Below are positions 1-11,689 of a stretch of DNA of 64,000 bases, in pieces; the stretch's first letter is position 1; the number at the start of each line of letters is the position of its first letter. Source of the stretch: Thereva unica. Its lineage: Eukaryota; Arthropoda; Insecta; Diptera; Therevidae. The stretch lies in contig OX465281.1 in assembly GCA_949987705.1 (NCBI GenBank), forward strand, positions 2,830,001-2,894,000, in the 5' to 3' direction. The notes beneath the pieces were generated by a model. That model had not been told where the DNA came from and ran no database searches. It was given only the letters and a program-made list of their open reading frames with translations. The position numbers and the translations under genes were made by a program.

Positions 1-1734
1 CCGCACAGAAACAATAAAGAATATTGGATATTAAACTTCCTGCTGCTGGTGGTAAGGATGTTGTAGAAGACCAGTCCAATTGGAGTTGTCGTCGTTGCCA
101 ATTGAAGTCCGAAAGAGAGTTGCTGACTCCAGCGTCCTTTGTGGCGTCCGAACTAGTTCTAATGATAAGTGTGATCAGAATCGCTTCCGATTTGTGTTGT
201 TGCCGTTACAGTATCATTACCTTCTCCTATGATCACTTAATAAAATAAACCCTTCTATCGTCAGTACTCTTTTCGCATAGGCAAATGCGATACGATGGAG
301 CGTCTTGATATTCCTCTATTTATTCTAGAATTGTACCAAGATGTTGTTCTTAGGAATATATTTAATGCATTTCGTCCTCACCATCTACAATGAAACCATT
401 TTACAACAGTTGTTAAAAGTTATCGCAAGTGGTCCCCCAACTAAGTACTAATCACCTCCAATGCTGCTTGACCTGGGCAATCGAACGAGAGCCGGTCCAC
501 TGAGTATGTTAATGGCACCGTTTATGTTCACCAAGATAATTTTCCGCTTTCTTCGTTATACACCAATTATTTGCTCCCATGAGTTGACAAAAGTGTGAGC
601 AGGGGGGGGGGCTATACAGGAGTTTTGACGCTGTGCGTGCGTGTTTTAAGCTAAGAATTGGTGAGTTTTATTTTTACTCGGTAGATTTTTATATTTATCA
701 ATTCTGTAGTTTTTATTTATAATATTTCTTTCTTTCTTTTTCTTCTTTCAGTAAAGTATCGGTTCCAAAGAACACCAGAGCTACAAAATGGGCCTATTGT
801 ACTATTAACATCCGCAGTGCTTCAATTTAGTAGGCTAGACCACTTGAACAAGTTCAGCAATCTTCCTAGATTTGCCATTCAGACTTTTGGATCTAGCTCC
901 TAGCAAGAATATCCCGCCTTTCGGTATCATGGGTCCGTGAAAGAGAACGTGAAGAGCAGCCGACTCATCCTCTTTAATTCAGATCCTGCAGAGGGGATCG
1001 TTTGCCCTTCTGATCTTTTGTAGGTGGTAATTTAGTACGGGTTATCCGGGGTTCAAGTGAGCTAGCGTCCTCACATGCTTTCTATTGTGTTCCAGTCAAT
1101 CCATGACCGCATTGCGGCCCAATCCAAGGATAACCCGCTTGAAGTCTACCAGACCAGATATGGACTTTCAGTTAGAGAATCTAATCATCCAGCATATTAT
1201 TATCAAACTGGAGCTTGGGCTAATAGACACGTTTGAACCAATGAAAACGGTGGAGAACACCTATGTGGCCAATGCGGTTGTCTTTTGATTACCCGCGAAA
1301 CCCTGTTGGCTCAGAAATGTGATACTAATCTCAAAGAAGAAGAAAGAATGCTAGCCCGAATTTTCAATGGTAAATCGACAGGAATAAAAACTGCAGGCGC
1401 TTGAGTTAAAGAAAGTGACTTTTCAGTCGACTATCGATCAGCACAGAGGCCTAGAGTTGAAGTGCTAGGTTCATTTTAGCCTCCTGTGCTGAAAGCCGTA
1501 ATTCGACTGAAATGCCACTTTTTTGGGAGTTTTTTGGACTCTTATCGTTTTCTGGACTTTGGATGGCTGGTCAAGTCATTGCTAACAGCTACCCTCTGCT
1601 CGATGAGTTGATCTTGCCATATTCCTCTTGCGCAGTGAGACGGGCTCCGAGTGGGCTTAGAGTTGTTATTCTGTTTTTTTTTTTGCATAGATCTGGGAGT
1701 CCGCTTCCCATTCTCTACTGGATGTAGTGGATGG
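1..1734. other. Anonymous noncoding DNA
   Basis: No open frame here has recognisable protein similarity, and the short frames (up to about 70 residues) are not supported by codon pattern or splice sites. A run of G occurs near 602-611 and a T-rich tract near 720-750. It is probably old repeat sequence, but I could not assign a family. Confidence 0.4.
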
Positions 1735-1885
1735 TTTGGCATGAATTGAGGAGTAGCAACATTTTAATGAAATGTCGCCTGGTCCCAAGTCCAGAGTGTG
1801 AAAAGAGAAAGGTAGTCGACCTGCCGAATTGACCAGAATCGGGAAACCGAAGAAACTAGGCAAGAAAACGCATGGATACACGAAC
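1735..1885. repeat. Dispersed repeat shared with about 48560-48670
   Basis: The stretch containing GTCGACCTGCCGAATTGACC and GGGAAACCGAAGAAACTAGG recurs in reverse orientation near 48575-48655, so it belongs to a dispersed family. No coding potential was recognised. It sits just beyond the 3' end of the minus-strand LINE at 1900-2770 and may be part of that LINE family. Confidence 0.5.
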
Positions 1886-1903
1886 TAGGTTAGGTTAGGT
1901 TAG
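1886..1903. repeat. Short TTAGG-type microsatellite
   Basis: Three and a half tandem copies of a TAGGT unit are visible. The motif equals the ancestral insect telomere repeat, but flies lack TTAGG telomeres and such short runs are common at retroelement ends. I read it as a microsatellite, not a telomere relic. Confidence 0.6.
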
Positions 1904-2770
1904 AAACGACTGAGCTGCTGGTGCACAGTCCATACCCGATAGGCCCGGATAGGCGCGTTGTGATGCCATAATGATCCCACTTTAAACCCAATGTTAAAGT
2001 GTCGTTTCTTCGCTAATCTACCTCGAGGACGTAATTAATCTTCTTCTTAGTTGCGGGATCCCAAACTTCGGGATTTCCGAAAACGTGCTTAGGAAGGGGT
2101 CACCAAAAGTGGTAAGTCTCCTTTTGCTTAGGGCTGGACAGTGACAGAGAAGGTGTTTGTTTTGTTTCCTCTTCGTCTATATTTTGACAGCTTCTGCAGA
2201 AGTCGTAGGTTTCGAGACTTAAGCGCACCGCATGCGTCCCTATCAGACAGTGTCCGGCCAGCACTCCCACTGTGATTGAGAGGTCTCGTCTACCGAGGCT
2301 CAGCAGTGAGGTGGTCCGCCTAAGATCGTAAAAGGGCCAAGTCATTTTGGTCAAGGAACATTTGTTAAGATCTCCCCAATGCTTATCTGCTAATTGCATT
2401 GTGTGGTGTTGGCATCGGAGTTTAAAGGTGACCCAAGGCATACCAACCCTTTCTTTTCCAGGAAGGAGAGTGGCGGTCATGCCTTTCCTAGCCAGTTCGT
2501 CAGCTTTACAGTTTCCCGTTATATTTCGGTGACCAGGCACCCATATGAGGAGGGTCTTGAACTGCTGAGCCCAATAAGAGATCTGCGGCATTCAGAGATA
2601 GTTCTGGAGTTATTAGTGCAAGAGCGCAGGGCCTTCGGAGCCGCCCATCTAACTATCTGAGAAGATGTAGACAGTTCGGTTCCTGACGCCTTGCTGGTTG
2701 ATTTGCAAAACAGCCTCATGTATGGCTAAAACCTCCGCTTGGTAAACACTGCAGATACGCGAACTAACTA
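1904..2770 (-). mobile_element. Degenerate LINE 3' part with RNase H domain
   Basis: On the minus strand the frame 2591-2100 contains LLIWVPGHRNITGNCKADEL, the characteristic C-terminal RNase H segment of I/R1/Loa-type non-LTR retrotransposons (WVPGH followed by GN..ADELAR). The upstream half of the RNase H lies in another frame at 2719-2519, so the copy is frameshifted. Only the 3' portion remains. It is a pseudogene-grade fossil; the clade is inferred from the presence of RNase H. Confidence 0.8.
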
Positions 2771-3199
2771 TTTACGATATAATGCTACTGCATACGGAGC
2801 AGCCGATGCGTCAGCGTTGGGGACCAGGGATGCTGGTGGGAAGTGGGTTACTGACCGATGACCCAAATTAGTGAATTCGCCGTCAATTCGCCGCGTGGAA
2901 TTGGAATGTACAAACAAGACAAGCACCGACAGCCCCGCTCGGAGCGCCAGCAAATTTCCAAATCTTAAAAAATTAACAAAAAATTTCTTCCTTTTCGTCC
3001 TTAACAAATAATTGTCAGCTATAAATTGTGTATTTCGAGTGCAACTAATCCTACTTCGCCTGAGTGTGCTGTTTGCTTCTTGCCTGGCCATGTTAATGGA
3101 TCTGCTCGTTTCAGATGAAGCCAGCTTCCCAAATCGTCCTTGAAAGGAATTGCGTGCAGCAGGAATAAATCGCTTCACTCTGGCCCGAACGGAGCACAC
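2771..3199. other. Anonymous stretch with a 143-codon minus frame
   Basis: A 143-codon minus-strand frame (3199-2768) exists, but its product shows no recognisable domain, signal peptide or motif, and no splice partners were found. It may be a chance frame in old LINE sequence next to the RNase H relic. Confidence 0.3.
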
Positions 3200-5190
3200 A
3201 TGGCTGCATAAATTTTCATTACGTCGTCGCTGTGCTGCAGAGTGTGGATTCTGTAATTGGGATTAAGGGTCGGGAGATCAATTCATTTGCATAAAAAACA
3301 TCACGAAAAACACACGCACATATCCGGGATGAAAGGTAGCAAGCTGTGCGTGTATACTACACTACTATCGCTCCTCAATGAACCGGAACACCCCATCACG
3401 GGATGATTCCCTGGCGCTGATGTCTGTGAGATGGAAAAGGGCACACCAGGATCGAACGCACCACACGCTCCATTCTTATAGATTAGATCCTGGAAGAGAT
3501 GAGGTGAGCTTTAAAAGCACACACACAACACCTTTACTGGGGCTGGGGACGCCTCGGCGTTAATTAATCCCAGAGAAGGGATTTAGTTTTTTATTTGTTG
3601 CTAAACTTTTGACGAAGGTACACAGGGGACGTACGCCATGGGTGTCAAGGTACAGCATCCCCTCTCGGGAGAGTGATATGCAAAACGATCCGTCATTGTT
3701 CGCCGCTCAGCCTCGTCCCTGTGTGTTTATTGTCTCAGGATCAATAGGGTTCGGATTCGGATTCTTTCGAAATTAAAAACGCTTCCGATGCCAAAATCTT
3801 GAGCGACTGCAGCTGCCCTCCCAGGTGAGCACTTCCTAGCGATATTTGCATACGTAATGGATGCTCTACAAAAGGCGCAGTTCGTAGCCAGGCAGTTCGG
3901 ATGAGGAGTGTGACACTCGCTTTCTGGGGCAAGTCGAGCGCGGCAGTTCCCGAAACGAGCGAGACTCCGCGCGCCGTGCTTTGTCGAATTGGCGCAATCA
4001 TGCGATATCCGGGTGAACTTTGCTTGTTAGTGGTACACATGGCTAGAGGAGGAAGGACTTCCCCAGGACCTGCAGGACTGAAAGTAGACAGTCATTCCGG
4101 GAAACTTGCGCTAATAATCATATGCCGCGGCGGCGGCGGCGGTCGTGCATGCAAGTTATATTATCATATGGAAATAAATTATGCGATTACAAGACGATGA
4201 CTCCGAGGACCTGGCCCCCACCCGCCGCCAGAAGCGGGCTACAAACGTGAAAAAATCGGTGATCGGGGGTTGGGGGCGCGCAGGAGTGGAAAAGTTTGGC
4301 CAAAGAAAATTTTCATAACTCATTTGTTTTGTTTGTCGTAATCTGAAATTAAAATCATTTCCCCCCATAGAGGCTGGCAGCCCGCCGCCCTCTCGAGCGG
4401 CACGGCATCGGGGGCGCATGCATATTCAAATAAAAATAAAAATTAGGCAGCCCCGATATTTTTCCGGAGCGCCACCCCCGCCCCCCGCCCGGCCGCCCGT
4501 GGCCCGGAGGTGATGGACGTTGCTGCTGGCTGCTACGTGATCCTATTGAACAGACAACATGCATATTTATGTCCCTAATTATCGACTGAATTATGCGCGA
4601 TTTTTTATGTCAAATTGAGTTCGAATGTGGTTTATGGCGGCGCGCTGGTGGCGGCTGCTTGCTTTCTTTCTAGTTTTCATCCTGCCCACTCCACGGCCCC
4701 GGCGCTCCGCTGTAAACAAGGCTCGTTCTCATTAAGGTTACGTTTTGTTATTTCTGTGATTTGCACAGCCAGACACATGGTGGCGGCGTGCCGTGGAACG
4801 GGGAAAAAATTGGGAACTAAGAAGTTTTTTTTTATTTTATTTTTTTTACCTCTCCCCAGGGGCTTCTATTCTCCAGGTGTATTAGATAGCGCTGATATGT
4901 GACTTCAATTCGCCGGAGGTTCGTTCCGTGTGTATATGCTATTCAAGTTCGCGGGCTTAACTCTTTGCTAACTCCCGGGCTTCTTTAACTCGAATCGTTC
5001 CGATAACGAACTGCCTTGAAGGAGATGAGTTTCACTTCTGCGGCTACCGGAGCTGCTCGAAGGTTTCCGAATAATGAAAGTTAATTGCTTGACGAGTTCT
5101 GCCGTTAGAAACATTTTGGGAATAATCGATGGCAACTTTTGGCTTTGGTTCCTTGGGCCTCGTCTATTTATATCGCGGTCTTTGCCAAGT
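3200..5190. other. Apparently unique noncoding island 1
   Basis: No transposon protein, inverted repeat or gene is recognised. The composition alternates between GC-rich blocks (CGG run near 4125-4142, GC-rich 4470-4510) and AATTA-rich blocks, unlike the surrounding LINE debris. This texture resembles noncoding DNA around developmental genes, but regulatory function is only an inference. Confidence 0.35.
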
Positions 5191-5337
5191 CTCAGGATCT
5201 CCTCTTCAGATGGGGACGTCCGATTTTGACATTCAGAGGGACTACAACGCAGTCTACAATATAAAGTGTTTTTTTAATGTTTAACACCTTTTTCTTACAG
5301 AAGAAAGACAACAAATAAAAAATGCAATTCAACAGTG

Positions 5338-5420
5338 GCAACACGAACAACCATTCCGTGAAGTGGAATCGAGCCATGGACCTCTTGGTGGTCGAGCGCC
5401 TTGATACCGAGGCTGAATCA
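5338..5420 (-). repeat. tRNA-derived SINE head
   Basis: Read on the minus strand, the sequence runs from a degenerate A box (CCTCGGTATCAAGGCGC) to a B box-like GGCTCGATTCC (plus-strand 5365-5375), with tRNA-like spacing. The acceptor arm does not pair, so this is not a working tRNA. Clearer copies of the same family are at 19440-19515 and 39195-39275. Confidence 0.55.
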
Positions 5421-5439
5421 AAGCTATCAAAATCAACCT

Positions 5440-6140
5440 AGAGCAGTGATTCTTCTTTCTTCTTCCTTGAAATTTAGTCTACGTCACGCCGCGTAACATT
5501 TTGGCCGCCATTGCATATTCTCATGTCGAGAGGGTTCTGAAAAAAATGGTAATTCGCCCTCTTGAGATGGCCGCCATGAGCCAAACGATATATTGAGTAT
5601 ACTATATTGCTGATGGTGTTCTACTTATCATACCCTTTCATTTGATACCCATGTCGAAGGGGTTGTGAAGAATATTTCAATCCGCCCTCCTGAGACTGCC
5701 GCCATCGATCTAAAGGTATATTGACCATACCATATTGCATTGTCATCGGAGCAAAAGCTGTATGCAAAATTTCAGCATGATAGGATATCCGGAAGTATTT
5801 GAAAAATTGATTGCAAAATTTGTTCCGTGAAGAAAACAGTAATCCTTCCTCTTGAGACGGCCGCCATGGATCTAACGGTATAATGAGTATACCATATTGC
5901 ATTGACATCGGAAAGCTGAAGTTGTGTGCAAAATTTCAGGGTGATCGGGGTAACCGGAAGTATTCAAAAAATCGATTGAAAGATATGTACCGGACAAACA
6001 GACAGACAAGAAAGCGAGCTAATATAAACGTTTTAAAATATATTAAAGGATAAATATATATACATACATACATATATATTATTTTATTTTTTCATCGTTG
6101 GGTCCCGCCAAATTTTATACTTTGTAGAAAGGTTCCGTAC
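5440..6140. repeat. Degenerate internal repeat, three copies
   Basis: A motif of the type CGCCCTC-TGAGA-GGCCGCCAT, followed by a TATATTGA-TATACCATATTGC tract, occurs near 5555, 5683 and 5848. Spacing is about 130 and 160 bases with many substitutions. An AT-rich tail with a TATA/CATA microsatellite follows at 6055-6080. No coding region was recognised. It may be the body of a nonautonomous transposon with internal repeats. Confidence 0.55.
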
Positions 6141-6469
6141 GAAATAAAGTTTGGGAACCATTGACCTAGAGTCTTCATACGACCGGGACTCCATCTGAAT
6201 GTTAGAAATGATGTCGGAGCTGACACAAATTGTTCCTCCTGCAAGGAAAGCCGAAAAAGGGGAAAGAAGAAGAATACTATAGAATAGAGTGCTAAGAAGA
6301 TATTCCTGTCCTGAAAAATACGCCAATCTTAAAGATTTAGAGTTCTTTGAATACAGCCATTTATGTAGTTAAACATAAAGATTAACTTAAGCTACGATTA
6401 AGCTTCAACGATCTATCAATGCAAAAGCACCAAGTCAAGCCAAATCCTCATTGTGTGAGATGAACTCGC

Positions 6470-6980
6470 GGCCTAGGTAGGGCTGCCATCCATCCAGTTT
6501 TCCCGATTCCCGACTTCTTTGCAGATCAAAATGACCAAGCAGGTGCCAATATATGTAGGTATAGAAGTTTTTAAGGTTTAAGTAGTAATTAAAACTAAAA
6601 GATGGTCTGCCAGACACTTGACACCGGCACAAACCCGGCAGATTTTTGTTTTCTAGTATAAAAATGTTCAAATTTTAATTCGATTGTAGGTTGAAACTTT
6701 TACGCGATAGGTCAATTGCGGTCCGCTTCTGTCCTATCCGAAGTTATGTCGTAGGTTTCGTAGCAAGAGCTTAATGCCAGAAATGGTTGCTGGCCCTTCG
6801 CTGGTAGCCGATGATTATCGATTCGATACGACAGTTGGACTTTAACTCGCCAGAAAACATATTCCTAAAAATAAAAAAAAGGGTGTCCGGGGAAAAAACT
6901 CAATTTTACTCAAATGTCCGGGGTTTTTGTAGTTTTTGTTCAACCTCGGCAATTTAGGCGATGGCAGCCCTAGGAATAGG
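6470..6980. mobile_element. Possible short inverted-repeat element
   Basis: TAGGGCTGCCATC at about 6478 is met by its inverse complement GATGGCAGCCCTA near 6960-6972. The spacing is about 0.5 kb, and the interior has no coding capacity. I could not define a target-site duplication, so the MITE reading is tentative. Confidence 0.4.
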
Positions 6981-7199
6981 GCTACCGAATTGAATTTTCG
7001 ATCGATCCATGAAACTGATATTGAACCATTTATTGACTGGCTCATATCTCGGGAAACTCTGAGCCAAAAGGTGCCGACCCATCTGCTGAACTAGCCGTAA
7101 GTGTGGATAAAATCTTCACAATGAACGCTGCAAGTTTCCAAAATTGGAAGTATAGGACACAATTGTACACAATCACTCACATAGATGGCTGCAAGCTTT

Positions 7200-8010
7200 A
7201 AATGAAGCTGTAGCTAACAAACGAGCAGCATGCCTCGGCTACTGAAACAGACGACGACAACCATTGCAAGGAAAAAGGGAAAAAATATTTAAGAATTTTC
7301 TCATGGAACGTACGAACTCTGTACAGAACTCGAGCTGCACAACGTCTAGCCGATATTCTGTCAAAATATAAAGCTGACATTACCACCATTCAGGATATGC
7401 GACGGACAGGAAATGTTGTTTTGCAAAAACCTAAGTATGACGTTACGACAGCTGTCATACAAAACACCATGTGCTCGGGGTAGGATTTGGGGTCACCAAA
7501 AGTTCAACACAGCTGCACTACGCAATGAAATGGCTAGACACAGCAGAACTCTCCTTAAGTCCTGGAGATGAGATACCGGGCGTCGAAGAGCTGGACCTGC
7601 TTTAAAAATATTGTCATTGCTACTGCTGATTCCCTGATTCCATCTTAGGCAGAAGTCGTAGAGATCGGAACGACTGGTTCGATAACGAATGCAAGCTGGC
7701 AACTGAACGTAAGAATGCTGCGTACCGAGCAATGCAGCAGTCTCAGAGAACTCGGGCACGCGAAGAGAAGTTCAAAGAGCTCAAAAAAGAAGAAAAGAGA
7801 ATTCACAGAAGGAAAAAGGAAGCCTGCGAGCAGTACAGAACCGCACCAGGGGCGGGAGTTCTAGCAAAGAGTGTCGGGCATAACGTTGACTCACACCACG
7901 TTGCACATACTGAAACGACAAACACAAAAATCTGATCACCGCTCCTAAATGCATCATCGAGCGATGGTAAAAGCACTTTTATGACGGAGACCCAACCTTC
8001 GCAGGAAGAA
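7200..8010 (+). mobile_element. RTE-like LINE endonuclease and linker relic
   Basis: Around 7290-7510 the plus strand reads WNVRTLYRTRAAQRLADILS followed by KADITTIQ, the start of the APE-type endonuclease typical of RTE-like LINEs. From about 7680 the frame reads WFDNECKLATERKNAAYRAM and a basic KELKKEEKRIHRRKKEA stretch, the linker between endonuclease and reverse transcriptase in these elements. Stops and frameshifts separate the parts, and the middle of the endonuclease is missing. Nonfunctional relic; it has the same domain style as the pieces at 17430-19330 and 43700-44480. Confidence 0.8.
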
Positions 8011-8175
8011 TGGCATAAACCAAGACTCCCAGAGGTTAAGGATGCCAAACTGGTTCACATCGGCTCAGAATCGGAACTGGTGGAGAGAACAGCTGCGAGA
8101 GCCCAGGACCGGATCTCGGTTGTAGATCCATCAAAGAAAAGGAAGAACAAGCTGACAAATAGCACAAACTGACTG
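8010..8175 (+). repeat. Dispersed repeat shared with 57335-57530 (opposite strand)
   Basis: The segment with ACTCCCAGAGGTTAAGGATG, GCCAAACTGG and CGGTTGTAGATCC recurs on the minus strand at about 57345-57470, where the same words appear in the same order with substitutions. It is probably a conserved part of a LINE or SINE, but no protein could be assigned with confidence. Confidence 0.6.
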
Positions 8176-8927
8176 GAACGAACTGACCGTCTCGAGGCTC
8201 TAACGTAAGTGGGTCCCTAATTTTGGACCCGACCCATTCCGGTCGCCCATTTCACTCTTCAGACCATGAACATTGGTTAGGGGCAGGTCCGTCTTGGGTT
8301 CGTACACAATATCTAACAGATTTAAAAGTCGTTAGCAGTTCCGTTGGCGATATATGGCGTTGCATAGATGTACAGAACTATATATCATAGTTCTTGTCAC
8401 GGTGGAAGTTTTGTGATGAATCTGTGGTGCAGACTCAGACGTCGATATCTGGGTTGAAGTCGAGTTTAGATGCCATATAGTCAGATGGCTCTTCCACCTT
8501 TTTGAGTGCTAGTGAGTGTAGCTTATCGAGTCTATATGTGTTCTCTATTCAGCAGTCAGTTTCCATAACTCCCGTGCCATGTGAACTGCCGGCCACCTGA
8601 TCCATATGATCAACTGATTGAGAAATTCACTCATTGCTTGGGGGTACTGATCGCTATGGTTTGCAACGTGATGTGAATACAGAAATTCAGGGTCAATGTT
8701 CATCTTTGGGTACTAAAAACCTCAGCCCATATATTTTTCTTATTTTCAGGTGGGCGCAAAATTTGTTTGAGTACGCCAAGCAGGAGTGTGACCAAATCAA
8801 AATAGAAAATTGCGTTTCCTCCAAAAATGTCTTAGGAGGTTACATAAGTTACTAGAACTAGGTACACGAAATGACATCGAGCGTTACTTCATAGCGCTAA
8901 CTTTAGAAAGAAAGCCCTAAACCTAGC
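8176..8927. other. Anonymous noncoding DNA
   Basis: No gene or clear repeat was recognised between the dispersed repeat and the hairpin element. The small plus-strand frame near 8634-8855 has no supporting features. Confidence 0.35.
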
Positions 8928-9178
8928 CTAACCCAGGACCAATCTGGTACAAATCACAATTACTACGTATACATGATGAGTTTAATAGTTGAGATTGAGT
9001 TGAATTTTCCATTCGCGTCACAAATCACTCAAATCACAAACAAAACACAGAGTTGCTGCTGTCAACTAAACTCAACTACTCAACTACTGAACTCATGTCT
9101 ATACGCTTAATTTCAACTCAACCCAGGTAGCAGAGCTGAGTCGACTCACGTCTACATGTAATTGTGCTTGGGTTCAAC
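8928..9178. mobile_element. Hairpin (foldback) element of about 250 bp
   Basis: The left arm starts with AACCCAGG and continues through AATCACAATTAC, ATACATGATGAG and TAGTTGAG. The right arm carries the inverse complements in reverse order (CTCAACTACT, CTCATGTCTATAC, GTAATTGTGCTTGGGTT). The arms are diverged but colinear, which marks a foldback or MITE-type element. No coding capacity; target duplication not resolved. Confidence 0.55.
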
Positions 9179-11090
9179 CTGATACTATACTAAATTAGTG
9201 CTAATCGATGGTTTAAGCTCTTTCAGGACAAAGACAGAGATATCAACAGTTTCAACTACAACGAAGAATTTGCCAAGAACTTTTACAAAGTCCAACCCTA
9301 CTCCCTTCTCCCATATTTATGAATGCGATTCTTGCCTGAGGCTTGATTGGTCCTTTTTCAGATAGTATCGTGGTGCATCCTCTTTAACCTACCACAGATA
9401 CCCTCGCTAATGAATCTGAAGTTATGAAAAGGGCTCTCAGTTGCAAGGGCTAACCCTTGCGCGTCCCCTTTAAGTCGCAAGCGAGTAAGGATCACATTAA
9501 ATCTCGAATCCTTAAAACTTAAAGAGCTTCACCCTAATTCCCCGTCATCGAACTTACTGCAAAGTTGATTTGACACAGTTTTAGCTTCCATTCAGGACTT
9601 GCTTGTACGTCGCCCCCGCCCCCGCCAGGTCCCGGAGTTTGCCGAGTGTGTTTGATTTGTGTAACTTTAAATCCGCATAAAATATTCAGGGGCCCGCCAT
9701 AATTTAATGAGAGCCAACACACATCATAAATTTTGGAGCCCGTCCCGGCCGGATCCACGTGAAGTGCGGATGCGGATCCACGTATCTGCTTCAGCCCTTA
9801 ATTCCCGAATACACACATGCCTGGCTTATCCATGAGGGTGTAATTAAATTTTCCACCAGAAAAAGTCTCGGCTGCCGTCGAGTTGCCAAAAAATTCCTGT
9901 CATGAAAAATGAAGAAAAACGTAGAAAAAAAAATTACGGAGAACGCATGAAGGATTCCTTTCCACCTTTGGCGGATCCGCCACGGCCAGAAGACACGGGG
10001 CGATAAGTGCGCGGAGCGGGGCCACCCTCGCCCTTGAGGTAGCGACACGTATCTCCCATACATCTTGGCGTATGTGAGTCATGCATGGAGACTTGATTTG
10101 ATCCCGAGGGCTTCAGGGCTTCCAGCCTGCTTGGCAGGGCGCGCTCCACGGCAGGACCGGCGGCGGAGCTGGGACCCCCGAAAATTATTAATATGAATGG
10201 AAACGTAATGAATGCGTCGAAGTCGTACTCGGCTTCATACGGGGATACCCGGAGTCGGAGTCGATTTAGGAGCAAGTTGTCGTGTGGGAGTTTTTCTTTT
10301 GTGCTGTTCATCTATGCGGGAGGCTTAAGACGAGGGACCGGCGGCAAAGGTAGCTCTAGACTAAGACTGCACACAAAAAATTGCTCCTTCGTCTATAAAT
10401 TGTGAATTTTTGTTTGAGTATACAGACTGGATAATAAGACGGCGCTGCCGGGGGTGGGGGAGACACATGTGGTTGTGACGTGTATATGAATTTATATGGC
10501 TAGGATTGCTCCTTTGTAGCTCCGGAGCTGGCTGCTTTTTTGTCTTCGGAACATGTTTGAAAATCGATACCAGCCCAGTCGCCTTTGGAGATTATTGAGG
10601 TATGAATGCAAATTAGAAGGACGTGAAAACGAATGGAGATGTACCGGCAGCGCTAAGCGAGGAGTCCTCGGAATTGCGCGTCTACTTTGAAATATGTGTA
10701 ATCAGGAGGGAATGAGTTGGGGAATATACTTTGCCACTCTTCATTGGATTTGTGATGAATCCTTCTAATCTCGGGGCTTGTCGAAAATGCCTTTAAGAAA
10801 GTTTGTCCATGTGATGCCGAAAGATTCCATCTAGATCAAGAAGGAGGATGAAAACTACTATGAGCAACGAACTAAAGAAAACTATCAATATGTAGGTAGA
10901 TGTGACTCTAAACAAAGGCCTCAATAGGCTCGACGAAGATGATTTTAACAATGTTAGCCCGATTTGCATTTGATTTTGAGTTTTTAAAGTAGACCTCTTT
11001 AAACGAGTGCATGTGTCTATTGTGTGCTTATATTTGAGTATTTGAAGCTATGGTGAAAGCGGCAATGAGGACAAGGAGGGGAAGGAGCAA
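9179..11090. other. Apparently unique noncoding island 2
   Basis: No transposon protein or gene is recognised. The part 9540-10700 has alternating GC-rich and AATTA-rich blocks like the islands at 3200-5190 and 15000-16600. Overlapping frames near 9934-10311 have no domain and sit on low-complexity GC-rich sequence. A regulatory role is possible but not shown. Confidence 0.35.
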
Positions 11091-11099
11091 ATAAACTGA

Positions 11100-11416
11100 C
11101 TTTTGCGTTGCGTGCATTCTGTTTACGTAACTATATGTCAGTTGGCATCCGAATATACGCACTTCTACTATATATCAATTACCGCACGTACTAAACGTAC
11201 GCATGTATCTATCTCCAGCTTAAGCGTCCTTCCCGTGTGCTGCCCATACAGGACCATATCCAACGATGAGGCCATAGAAATACTGCCGAGAGTAGGTATG
11301 CGCCTCTATGATCCAGAATAGGTTCGTTAGAGGGGAGAGATCGAGTTAGTGCGGCTGCAAATCTGTAACGTAATGGCGACGAAAGTGAGACAAGTCTGTT
11401 AAGAGTCGGTGGACCC
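11100..11416 (+). mobile_element. R1-like LINE, left half of a split copy
   Basis: The plus strand encodes YRTISNDEAIEILP and nearby words typical of the region after the reverse transcriptase in R1-type LINEs. It ends with codons for S-R-W-T at 11405-11416. The copy is interrupted there by the element 11417-14132 and resumes at 14137. Point mutations and small indels show it was already decaying. A related copy is at 42400-43330. Confidence 0.75.
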
Positions 11417-11689
11417 TGTAACGTCAGGAGCGGCGGGTCAGCTCTCAGGTGTCCAAGGTTTAAATAACAAAACTCCCGTTACGTTTATGTCCTTATTTTT
11501 ATTGATTATAATATTACTAGTTGGGATCCCCGTTACCGAAATTCGGTCACAAAACCAATAAATATATAAAATTCACGATTTGTTCGAATTTAAATTCAAT
11601 TTAAATATTTTTATTTAAAAAAAAAAAATTATACGCAATGGCGAATTTTTAATTACTATGAAACATTTCCATTGTCGCTCCAGAGCATC

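Noticed and set aside
1886..1903. Insect telomere repeat
   Set aside because: Only three and a half TTAGG units beside a LINE end; flies do not use TTAGG telomeres.
9934..10311. 125-codon minus frame in the GC-rich island
   Set aside because: GC-rich sequence makes long chance frames likely, and an overlapping minus frame is equally open; no domain seen.
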